Assembly (NCBI GenBank): GCA_934512155.1
Contig: CAKSWS010000048.1
Span: 1 to 8,306, forward strand
DNA: 8,306 nucleotides
DNA from: an uncultured Eubacterium sp.
GTDB taxonomy: Bacteria > Bacillota > Clostridia > Oscillospirales > Acutalibacteraceae
Direction: 5' to 3'
A program made the translations under genes and the position numbers. The notes below the pieces were generated by a model, which saw only the letters and a program-made list of their open reading frames with translations, was not told the DNA's origin and searched no databases. This document shows, piece by piece, positions 1-6,179 of this stretch (position 1 is the stretch's first letter; the number at the start of each line of letters is the position of its first letter).

Positions 1-13
1 AATCATTTAAAAA

Positions 14-1162
14 TTACATTAAAGAACGATAAAGTGCTTTAATTTCTTCTACAGAAGTGTCTTTAGGATTGCCCGGACGGCAAGCATCGTCATATGCACT
101 TTGAGCAAGGAAATCTACATCCTCATCCTTAACAATTTCTTTAAGATTTGCAGGAATGCCAACATCCTCACCAAGTTTTCTTACTGCATCAACAGCAGCT
201 TTTCTTGCATCATCAAGAGTCATATCATCAACGCCTTCAACGCCCATTGCCTTTGCAATATCTCTGTACTTCTCGCCTGTTGACGGAGCATTATATTCCA
301 TAACAGTAGGAAGAATGATTGCGTTTGCGACACCATGAGGAGTATCATAAACTGCGCCGAGAGGATGAGCCATTGAATGAACAAGTCCCAAACCTACATT
401 TGAAAAACCCATACCTGCAACATACTGACCGAGAGCCATATCTGCCCTTCCTTCAGGTGTATTATTTACAGCGTCACGAAGACTTCTTGAAATAATTTCA
501 ATAGCTTTAAGATGGAACATATCGGAAAGTTCCCAAGCACCCTTTGTGATATAACCTTCAATAGCGTGTGTAAGGGCATCCATACCTGTAGCGGCAGTAA
601 GTCCCTTTGGCATTGAAGACATCATGTCCGGGTCTACAACTGCAATAACAGGAATATCTTTAGGATCTACGCAAACCATTTTTCTGTTTTTCTCTGTATC
701 TGTAATTACATAGTTGATTGTAACTTCAGCAGCAGTACCTGCAGTTGTAGGAACTGCAATAATAGGAACACACTTATTTTTTGTAGGAGCTACACCTTCA
801 AGAGAAACAACATTTTCAAATTCAGGATTTTTAATAATAATGCCGATTGCCTTTGCCGTATCCATTGAAGAACCGCCGCCGATTGCAATAATACAATCAG
901 AACCCGATGCCTTAAATGCCGCAACACCGGTTTGAACATTTTGAACAGTAGGATTTGGTTTGATTTCACTGTAAATTTCATAATCTATATTTGCATTATC
1001 AAGCACATCGGTAACCTTTTTAGTTACGCCAAACTTAATAAGGTCAGGGTCTGAACAAACAAAGCACTTTTTAAAGCCTCTTCCTTTTACTTCACCTGCA
1101 ATTTCCTGAATTGCGCCTGCGCCGTGATAACTTGTTTCATTAAGTACAAAACGATTAGCCAT
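14..1162 (-). CDS. fucO: Iron-dependent alcohol dehydrogenase, lactaldehyde reductase (FucO) type
   Basis: This 382-residue protein resembles E. coli FucO (lactaldehyde/1,2-propanediol oxidoreductase) nearly end to end as I recall that sequence, including the N-terminal MANR-LNET segment, TTAGTAAEVTINYVITD, GQYVAGMGFSNVGLGLVH and TPHGVANAI. FucO is a cytoplasmic group III metal-dependent dehydrogenase that interconverts L-lactaldehyde and 1,2-propanediol with NAD(H) and accepts other short aldehydes. The nucleotide-binding GGGS is at residues 95-98. The expected iron ligands are D195, H199, H262 and H276. The ATG at 1162 is chosen because GGAGG (1171-1175) sits 8 bases upstream and the protein then starts like FucO; the longer frame to a TTG at 1207 would begin inside the predicted transcription-start palindrome. 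It has its own promoter 84 bp downstream of the peptidase gene. Base composition is richer in G+C than the adjacent peptidase gene (27 of 60 bases in 541-600, against 15 of 60 in 1261-1320). The physiological substrate here could be acetaldehyde from the eut enzymes or lactaldehyde; the sequence does not decide. Confidence 0.93.
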   Translation of the reverse strand: MANRFVLNETSYHGAGAIQEIAGEVKGRGFKKCFVCSDPDLIKFGVTKKVTDVLDNANIDYEIYSEIKPNPTVQNVQTGVAAFKASGSDCIIAIGGGSSMDTAKAIGIIIKNPEFENVVSLEGVAPTKNKCVPIIAVPTTAGTAAEVTINYVITDTEKNRKMVCVDPKDIPVIAVVDPDMMSSMPKGLTAATGMDALTHAIEGYITKGAWELSDMFHLKAIEIISRSLRDAVNNTPEGRADMALGQYVAGMGFSNVGLGLVHSMAHPLGAVYDTPHGVANAIILPTVMEYNAPSTGEKYRDIAKAMGVEGVDDMTLDDARKAAVDAVRKLGEDVGIPANLKEIVKDEDVDFLAQSAYDDACRPGNPKDTSVEEIKALYRSLM

Positions 1163-1189
1163 AATATTTTCCTCCAAAATACAATAACA

Positions 1190-1209
1190 TATTGAACTTT
1201 CGTTCAATA
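1190..1209 (-). promoter_or_regulatory. Perfect 8+4+8 palindrome overlapping the transcription start (operator or 5' hairpin)
   Basis: TATTGAAC and GTTCAATA are exact inverse complements around a 4-base centre that reads GAAA on the minus strand. The site begins 4 bp downstream of the -10 box and covers the predicted +1. As DNA it has the size and symmetry of an operator; cores of the GAAC-N-GTTC kind occur in TetR-family operators. As RNA it would be an 8-bp stem closed by a GNRA tetraloop at the extreme 5' end of the mRNA. It does not match the TTGTTAA-N4-TTAACAA Rex consensus. No regulator gene lies next to it in the window. Confidence 0.7.
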
Positions 1210-1212
1210 AAT

Positions 1213-1241
1213 ATTTTAGAACCTAAATCGGCGATTGTCAA
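1213..1241 (-). promoter_or_regulatory. Sigma-A-type promoter for the alcohol dehydrogenase
   Basis: Reading on the minus strand, TTGACA (1241-1236) is followed by a 17-base spacer and TAAAAT (1218-1213). This is a perfect -35 box and a good -10 box at ideal spacing. The predicted transcription start is near 1206, giving a leader of about 44 bases with GGAGG before the ATG. The -35 box lies 4 bp past the stop codon of the upstream peptidase gene, and no terminator separates them, so the dehydrogenase could receive both its own transcript and read-through. Confidence 0.85.
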
Positions 1242-1245
1242 TTAA

Positions 1246-1941
1246 TTAACAATAATTTAACTGATTTTTAAGAATTAAATCATATTTTTTCCAATCGGGC
1301 ATAACGGAATTTAAAACATTGTAAAAATCCTTTGAATGATTGGCAACGGCAAAATGGCAATATTCGTGCAAAATTACAAATTCAATAACCTTTCTGTCAA
1401 AATGAACAAGTTTTAAATTTAGGGTTATTCTGTTTAATTTAGGTCGGCAATTACCCCATTGTGATTTCATAATACGAATTTTCAATTCGGGAACCGACTT
1501 GCAGTAATGGGAAAACAAATAATAATTTTTACTTAAAATTTCAGAAAACACCGTTTGTGCTTTATCAAAAACATAATTATAAAACACTTTATTTGCAATG
1601 TTTGAATCTTTGCAGATAAGATACAAAACGCCGTTTTCGGTTTTGCAAGCGTTTTTTTCACCAATTTGCGCAACAAGCTTATACAAATTACCAAACACAT
1701 AAATTTGAGAGCAGTTAAAAATATTATTTTCAACCGGCAAAGTTTCTGCAAATTTATTTTTAACAGAAAGAATACGACCTGCATTTTTTAAAACGAAATC
1801 ATTAATAACATCTATACCTACATGTTTAGGTGCAGAAACATTTATTTTACCGTTTGGATAAATACGCAAATTAAGGTTTTTTACATTCTTTCGCATTAAA
1901 TTATATTCAATTTTCTCATTATCAAAAATAACATAATTCAT
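1246..1941 (-). CDS. YgjP-like (DUF45) zinc metallopeptidase
   Basis: This 231-residue protein belongs to the YgjP-like metallopeptidase family (PF01863). The family hallmark is a C-terminal zinc site: here HEYCH at 192-196 gives two histidines and the catalytic glutamate, and NHSKDF at 201-206 supplies the third ligand region. SQWGNC (160-165) before it is also characteristic. The N-terminal part, with the R-K-x-K-x-L-x-L-R-I-x-P-x-G pattern, is the usual strand-rich domain. There is no signal peptide, so it is cytosolic. The substrate is unknown; members are often found beside type I restriction genes, which is not the case here. The ATG at 1941 is 13 bp after the eutC stop and has no clear Shine-Dalgarno sequence, suggesting translation coupled to eutC. 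It is the last gene of the eut transcript by spacing. Its base composition is strongly AT-rich. Why it travels with eut genes is not evident; chance co-transcription is possible. Confidence 0.88.
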   Translation of the reverse strand: MNYVIFDNEKIEYNLMRKNVKNLNLRIYPNGKINVSAPKHVGIDVINDFVLKNAGRILSVKNKFAETLPVENNIFNCSQIYVFGNLYKLVAQIGEKNACKTENGVLYLICKDSNIANKVFYNYVFDKAQTVFSEILSKNYYLFSHYCKSVPELKIRIMKSQWGNCRPKLNRITLNLKLVHFDRKVIEFVILHEYCHFAVANHSKDFYNVLNSVMPDWKKYDLILKNQLNYC

Positions 1942-1954
1942 AATTACTGATAAA

Positions 1955-2719
1955 TTAGATTTTTAAATTCAATCCGCTTGTTTTTTGATTTAGCATTTTT
2001 ACAATCAATTCGGCAATATAAGCACCCGCCTCGGCAGGATGCATTCCTTTTCTGCTTATATTTGAAACAACTGTATAATCGGATTCGCTCATATCCGGAC
2101 GGGCATTATATGCAATATAAGCAGACATGCTTTCACCGTTTGATAACCCCGGTCGTTCACCTATAAGAACACAAGTAACCTTTGCATGGAGCAACGGTGC
2201 AATTTCACGGGCAGTATTAACACGGCAATAGCGAACAAAAAACGGCGTGCCCATTGTTATTCCCGAACCGTCAAGCGCAAGAGAAATAATTTGCAGCAAA
2301 TCGCCCACATTTGCACCTATGGCAGGAGCTGACAATCCGTCGCCGCAATAAATTTGAACGTCAACATTTTGTTTGCATTTTTCAAGCAGAATATTTTTAT
2401 ATTCATCCGGAATAATTCTGCCCCAATCGGGACGGGTTAGCATTTCATATTTATTTCTACATTTTGTTCTTATTTCAAACAAGCCTAAATTTTGAATTAT
2501 TTTTTCTTCAACTTCAAGCATAACGGCATCATTGGCAGCGGCATGGTCTGCCCTAAAGCGAAGGTAAGGAACGGTTTTATAACGTGCTCCTGACCTGCCG
2601 ATTCCTATTCTTGCACCTGTAAACTTTTTTAAATTTACTAATGCCTTTTCGTTTTCCGTATCGGTAAAAATAAAATCATTCATAGGCACGGAAGTAATAT
2701 CTTTAATATCATTGCTCAT
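1955..2719 (-). CDS. eutC: Ethanolamine ammonia-lyase small (light) subunit EutC
   Basis: EutC pairs with EutB in the adenosylcobalamin-dependent lyase that splits ethanolamine into acetaldehyde and ammonia; it helps bind the cobalamin at the subunit interface. Family motifs visible are TGARIGIGRSG (34-44) followed by RFRADHA, LTRPDWGR near 94-101, GTPFFVRYCRV near 157-167, GERPGL (187-192, part of the cobalamin site) and SNISRKGMHPAEA near 219-231. At 254 residues it is about 40 shorter than E. coli EutC (295); everything missing is N-terminal, before the conserved core. In Salmonella/E. coli that segment carries the microcompartment-targeting helix. The ATG at 2719 is preceded by AGGTG about 6 bases upstream, overlapping the eutB stop, with an 8-bp gap, so the subunits are probably translationally coupled for balanced synthesis. 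Confidence 0.96.
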   Translation of the reverse strand: MSNDIKDITSVPMNDFIFTDTENEKALVNLKKFTGARIGIGRSGARYKTVPYLRFRADHAAANDAVMLEVEEKIIQNLGLFEIRTKCRNKYEMLTRPDWGRIIPDEYKNILLEKCKQNVDVQIYCGDGLSAPAIGANVGDLLQIISLALDGSGITMGTPFFVRYCRVNTAREIAPLLHAKVTCVLIGERPGLSNGESMSAYIAYNARPDMSESDYTVVSNISRKGMHPAEAGAYIAELIVKMLNQKTSGLNLKI

Positions 2720-2727
2720 ACTTACAC

Positions 2728-4089
2728 CTACATAAACAAAGTTGGGTCGCCTGCCCTACTTGTTAATTTGCCGTTTTCGATTATACCGTATTTTTCAAGC
2801 CACTGTTCAAACTCTTTAATAGGTCTTTTATTAAGCATTTCACGAACAGCTGCTATGTCATGAAAGCCGGTGGATTGATACATAAGCATAATGTCATCAC
2901 CCTGAGGAACGCCCATTACATAATGACAACCGCTTGAAGCAAGCATAACCAAAAGAGAATCAACATCATTTTGGTCAGCTTTCATATGATTCGTATAACA
3001 AATATCACACCCCATAGGCAAGCCGTGCATATGGCCACAAAAAACATCCTCCAATGCGGCACGGATAAGTTCTTTTGTATCGTAAATATATTCAGGACCA
3101 ATAAAACCCACAACAGTATTTACAAGAAACGGATTAAAATGACGAGCCAAACCGTAACACCTGCATTCCATTGTTTGCTGGTCAGCACCGTTATGACCGT
3201 TTGAAGAAAGTTCGGAGCCCTGACCTGTTTCAAAATACATATAATTCGGACCCCGGGCAGAAGAAAGTTCTGCCATCATACTGTTTGCTTGTGCAAGCAT
3301 ATCAACCGTAACACCAAATGAAGACAGACTTTTTTCACTGCCGGCAATAGATTGAAAACATAAATCCATAGGAGTACCATTTTCAAGTGCTTTCATTTGA
3401 GTTGTTATATGAGATAAAACACAAGTTTGAGTTGGAATTTGCAAACGTGTTTTAACATCACAAAAAAGATTTAAAATATCTGTTGTACTTTCCACCGTAT
3501 CAACTGCCGGATTAAGTCCCAAAACAGCATCGCCTACACCATAACTTAACCCCTCCAAAAGAGATGAAGTTACACCTTTAACATTATCCGTAGGATGATT
3601 TGGCTGAAGTCTTGAAGAAAACGTACCTCTTTTACCGATTGTTGTATTACAATGAGCAGTAATTTCAAATTTTGAAGATACATACATTAAATCAAGATTG
3701 CTCATTAATTTTGCAACTGCGGCAATCACCTCACTGCACAATCCTTTTGATATATAAAGCAATTCATCAGATGTGCGCACATTATCAAGCAAATATTCAC
3801 GCAAATCGCCGACAGTCATATTTTTAACAGAATCATAAACATCAATATTTAAATCATCAAGAATAATTCTTGTTACGCTGTCATCTTCATAAGGCACAAC
3901 AGGATTTTCCGTTATTTCGCCTACAGTTAATTCCGAAAGAACAATTTTTGCCGCCACACGCTCTAAATCACTTTCAGCGGCAATTCCCGCAAGAGTATCG
4001 CCGCTTTTTCTTTCATTAGCTTTTGCAAGAACTTCTTTTATTGAAGAAAAGTTATAAACAACGCCGTAAAGCATAGTTTTTAAAATCAT
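2728..4089 (-). CDS. eutB: Ethanolamine ammonia-lyase large (heavy) subunit EutB
   Basis: EutB is the catalytic TIM-barrel subunit of the cytosolic adenosylcobalamin enzyme ethanolamine ammonia-lyase. The 453-residue length equals the family norm and the sequence is collinear with E. coli EutB. Residues known from E. coli structures to contact substrate are found at the same numbers: R160, Q162, N193, E287, F329 and D362. Segments such as KSGDTLAGIAAES (28-40), NPVVPYEDDSVTRII (62-76), and ETGQGSELSS (287-296) are hallmarks. No truncation or frameshift is seen, so the subunit should be active given cobalamin. The ATG at 4089 has GAGGTG 5 bases upstream and gives the expected MILKT-LYG start. 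It lies 12 bp after eutA and 8 bp before eutC. The cell must make or import cobalamin; no genes for this are in the window. Confidence 0.98.
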   Translation of the reverse strand: MILKTMLYGVVYNFSSIKEVLAKANERKSGDTLAGIAAESDLERVAAKIVLSELTVGEITENPVVPYEDDSVTRIILDDLNIDVYDSVKNMTVGDLREYLLDNVRTSDELLYISKGLCSEVIAAVAKLMSNLDLMYVSSKFEITAHCNTTIGKRGTFSSRLQPNHPTDNVKGVTSSLLEGLSYGVGDAVLGLNPAVDTVESTTDILNLFCDVKTRLQIPTQTCVLSHITTQMKALENGTPMDLCFQSIAGSEKSLSSFGVTVDMLAQANSMMAELSSARGPNYMYFETGQGSELSSNGHNGADQQTMECRCYGLARHFNPFLVNTVVGFIGPEYIYDTKELIRAALEDVFCGHMHGLPMGCDICYTNHMKADQNDVDSLLVMLASSGCHYVMGVPQGDDIMLMYQSTGFHDIAAVREMLNKRPIKEFEQWLEKYGIIENGKLTSRAGDPTLFM

Positions 4090-4101
4090 ATTTTCACCTC
4101 A

Positions 4102-5460
4102 TTACACAGAAAATACAAGTTGCTTAACAGAAACGGGAACAGCCCTTCCTCCGCCAACACTTTCGCCTATATCAAGAAAATCGTTATCATTGGCATTAAC
4201 GCAATCAATACAAAGTACAGGATAATTTTCGGGAAGATATTTTTTAAGACAAACTCCGAATGCTTTGCCGATATCTTTATCAATTAAAACTATAATCGGT
4301 AAATTATTTTTAATTAAAGGCTTTGCACTATTTATAATTTGCTTTGCAAGACAAATCATTTCATTTGCCGTTATACCGTTATAACCGTTAAACGCAACAG
4401 CAACAGGTTTATTTTGAGGAAACCTTAAAAATTCAGCATTCAATCCGTTTGCGGCGGTATTAATGTCATCCTTGCAATTCACATTAATTTTTATGCATGG
4501 TATATTTTTTACAGGTAATTTAAAATTAAAATTTGAAATTGTTGAACCTGAAATCTCAAAGGAAAAATTGCCTGCTCCTATAACAGTGGCACGAATTGAA
4601 TTTTCAGCGGCAACACAATTATTTTCTTTAAAAAATTTACTGTTTTCAATTTCACGGGAAAGCAAAACGCCTAAATCATTAAAACTGTAATCGCCATAAT
4701 TTTTGCCTATACAATCTGAAACGCCGCCGGAAAAAATATATTTATCGGCATGAGGATAATTTTTAAGCTCAAGTAAAATATTTTGCCATAAAGCAAACAC
4801 AATTTTGCTTACCTCAGCTTTTGTTAATACATCTCCGATTTGCAAATCAATATTATTTTGTAAAAGCAAAGGTCTTATTGTATTTGAAATATCAGAAACA
4901 ATATTATTGCCGTCAAATTTAATCAATCTGCCGCCTACATCTATACAAGATGCTTTTTTTGCACTTCCATTCAAAAAGTAAGCAATATTTGTTGTGCCGC
5001 CGCCTATATCCACAGTGCAAACGCCGCACATTTCATTTGCGGAAAGCTGCATTCCGCCAACACCTTTACCGGCAAGAACACTTTCCGTTTCACCGCCTGC
5101 CTCGGCAACTATAAAATCACCTGCATATTTAGAAATTTCAAAAAGCAATTCCTTTGCATTTCGTTTTTTAGCACTTTCCCCGGTAATAATTACTGCTCCG
5201 CTTTTTAAGATTTCCGGGGAAATATTTGCATTTTTATATTCAAAATCAATTATTTGTTTTACTCCGGAAGCAGAAATTTTTCCGTCATCATCAAGAGGCG
5301 TAAAATAAATTTTTGACATATATAAAATTTCTTTTTTACCGATTTCAACTTTTGGTGCACAACCGAAACCTTCTTTAACAGCAACAGTTAATTTGCTTAT
5401 AATTAAATGAGTTGTTGACGTGCCTATATCTATACCGGTACTGTAAATAACCTGTTCCAT
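4102..5460 (-). CDS. eutA: Ethanolamine ammonia-lyase reactivating factor EutA
   Basis: EutA is an actin/Hsp70-fold ATPase that reactivates ethanolamine ammonia-lyase by expelling damaged cobalamin in exchange for adenosylcobalamin. The 452-residue protein shows the ATPase signature: phosphate-1 loop GIDIGTSTTH (9-18), phosphate-2 loop VDIGGGTTN (150-158), and an adenosine-motif-like FSGGVSD. The ITGESA segment near 92-97 and the AGGETESVLAG segment near 121-131 are also typical of EutA. The usual length is about 465-475. The ATG at 5460 gives the MEQVIYSTGIDIGT start, comparable to other EutA proteins; an upstream TTG at 5502 falls within the leader hairpin and is unlikely. The ribosome site is weak (AAAAGG about 12 bases upstream). 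It is first in the operon, 12 bp before eutB, under a consensus promoter. It is AT-rich compared with eutB (11 of 60 G+C in 4501-4560), consistent with weaker sequence conservation. Confidence 0.94.
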   Translation of the reverse strand: MEQVIYSTGIDIGTSTTHLIISKLTVAVKEGFGCAPKVEIGKKEILYMSKIYFTPLDDDGKISASGVKQIIDFEYKNANISPEILKSGAVIITGESAKKRNAKELLFEISKYAGDFIVAEAGGETESVLAGKGVGGMQLSANEMCGVCTVDIGGGTTNIAYFLNGSAKKASCIDVGGRLIKFDGNNIVSDISNTIRPLLLQNNIDLQIGDVLTKAEVSKIVFALWQNILLELKNYPHADKYIFSGGVSDCIGKNYGDYSFNDLGVLLSREIENSKFFKENNCVAAENSIRATVIGAGNFSFEISGSTISNFNFKLPVKNIPCIKINVNCKDDINTAANGLNAEFLRFPQNKPVAVAFNGYNGITANEMICLAKQIINSAKPLIKNNLPIIVLIDKDIGKAFGVCLKKYLPENYPVLCIDCVNANDNDFLDIGESVGGGRAVPVSVKQLVFSV

Positions 5461-5489
5461 AACAAACCAAAGCCTTTTTAAAATGAAAA

Positions 5490-5518
5490 TGCAAGGAAAC
5501 AAAATGTGCTTCCTTGCA
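5490..5518 (-). terminator. 5'-terminal hairpin with U-rich tail in the eutA leader (possible attenuator)
   Basis: TGCAAGGAA and TTCCTTGCA form a perfect 9-bp stem with an 11-base loop that can add three inner pairs (ACA with TGT) past a two-base bulge. On the minus strand the stem is followed directly by TTTTCATTTT. The 5' edge is 2 bases from the predicted start (about 5520). The shape suits a rho-independent terminator or attenuator; it could alternatively be a 5'-end stabilising structure, or the terminator of the upstream phosphoesterase-gtrA transcript that also gets transcribed from the eut promoter. No competing antiterminator stem is obvious in so short a leader. Confidence 0.6.
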
Positions 5519-5526
5519 ACAATAAT

Positions 5527-5554
5527 ATTATATCATCTGTAAAACATATGTCAA
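5527..5554 (-). promoter_or_regulatory. Consensus sigma-A-type promoter of the eutABC-peptidase operon
   Basis: On the minus strand a perfect TTGACA (5554-5549) and a perfect TATAAT (5532-5527) are separated by 16 bases. The predicted start is near 5520, giving a leader of about 60 bases. The promoter lies between the gtrA-family gene stop (5569-5571) and eutA. A fully consensus promoter needs little activation, so control, if any, is more likely through repression or through the RNA leader than through an activator. Confidence 0.88.
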
Positions 5555-5568
5555 TGTAAAACAGCACA

Positions 5569-6096
5569 TTAATCATCTGATTTAACTTCTTTTTTCTTTC
5601 TGTGAATTATAAATCTGTTACATGGATAAGTCCAAAGAGTCGGAATTGCCATACCGATAAGTTTTATAATTAGATCCCACAGATTACCTGTTAAAGAATG
5701 TGCCTGAGCAAACGTAGTCATAGCCGAACCTATCCAACCATTTGCGAAAATAGTTAACACAACCATTATAAAATATAAAAGCATCGAAAGAGCCGGGTTT
5801 GAATCTGCTTTAAAGGTTATTTTTCTGTTTAAAATAAACGCAATAGCATAGCCCACGGTGGTTGAAATCAAATAAGTGTAAAGATAACCTTTTGACTGAA
5901 TACCAATCATTTCCAGCGCAGAATTAGTAATAGGAACAACAGTTAACGCCTTAAAAACAGTATTAAGTAAAATCATATGTACAACAAGCTCGATGGCAGA
6001 TGAACTTCCCCCGGCGATTGTAAACTTAATAAATTTCCATATTTCGGCATGCTTTTCGGTAAATTTTTTAAAGCCGCTCAATTTCTTTTCACTCAT
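5569..6096 (-). CDS. GtrA-family four-helix membrane protein
   Basis: This 175-residue protein fits the GtrA family (PF04138), small inner-membrane proteins thought to move polyprenyl-phosphate-linked sugars across the membrane or support glycosyltransfer on the cell envelope. Four hydrophobic helices are visible: around the FTIAGGSSSAIELVVHMILL stretch, the TYLISTTVGYAIAFILNRKITF region, the LLYFIMVVLTIFANGWIG region, and the C-terminal LIIKLIGMAIPTLWTYPCNRF region. The NRKITF after helix 2 and NRFIIHRKK after helix 4 match the N-R-x-x-x-F pattern of the family. Both ends are charged and cytoplasmic. The ATG at 6096 is preferred, with GGAAAGG about 12 bases upstream; a TTG 39 bases earlier has no ribosome site. 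It starts 84 bp after the phosphoesterase stop with no convincing promoter between, so the two are probably co-transcribed. Its sugar substrate cannot be inferred. Confidence 0.85.
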   Translation of the reverse strand: MSEKKLSGFKKFTEKHAEIWKFIKFTIAGGSSSAIELVVHMILLNTVFKALTVVPITNSALEMIGIQSKGYLYTYLISTTVGYAIAFILNRKITFKADSNPALSMLLYFIMVVLTIFANGWIGSAMTTFAQAHSLTGNLWDLIIKLIGMAIPTLWTYPCNRFIIHRKKKEVKSDD

Positions 6097-6179
6097 AAAA
6101 ATATACTGCCTTTCCGACCACTTATTAAAATCCAAACACTTTACGTGGTCTTATAAAGTGCACAAACAAAAACTACTTA

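Noticed and set aside
1163..1207. Longer start (TTG) for the alcohol dehydrogenase
   Set aside because: It would start within the palindrome at the predicted transcription start, has no ribosome site, and adds residues not found in FucO; the ATG at 1162 has GGAGG.
1190..1209. Rex (redox) operator
   Set aside because: The half-sites TATTGAAC/GTTCAATA do not fit TTGTTAA/TTAACAA; only the overall dyad size is similar.
4994..5308. 104-codon plus-strand open frame opposite eutA
   Set aside because: Low-complexity Pro/Ser-rich translation antisense to the EutA ATPase motifs, with no family resemblance.
5461..5502. Longer start (TTG) for eutA
   Set aside because: It overlaps the leader hairpin, and related EutA proteins begin just before the GIDIGT loop, as given by the ATG at 5460.
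5461..5526. EutV (ANTAR) dual-hairpin site or cobalamin riboswitch in the eutA leader
   Set aside because: The leader is about 60 nt with a single stem; there is no paired hexaloop hairpin and far too little sequence for a cobalamin riboswitch.
6097..6135. Thirteen-residue longer GtrA-family protein from a TTG
   Set aside because: No ribosome site precedes it, whereas the ATG at 6096 has GGAAAGG upstream, although at long spacing.
6137..6160. Inverted repeat CACTTTA/TAAAGTG between the phosphoesterase and gtrA-family genes, as a terminator
   Set aside because: The stem is only 7 bp and AT-rich with a 10-base loop and a poor T run; too weak to call.
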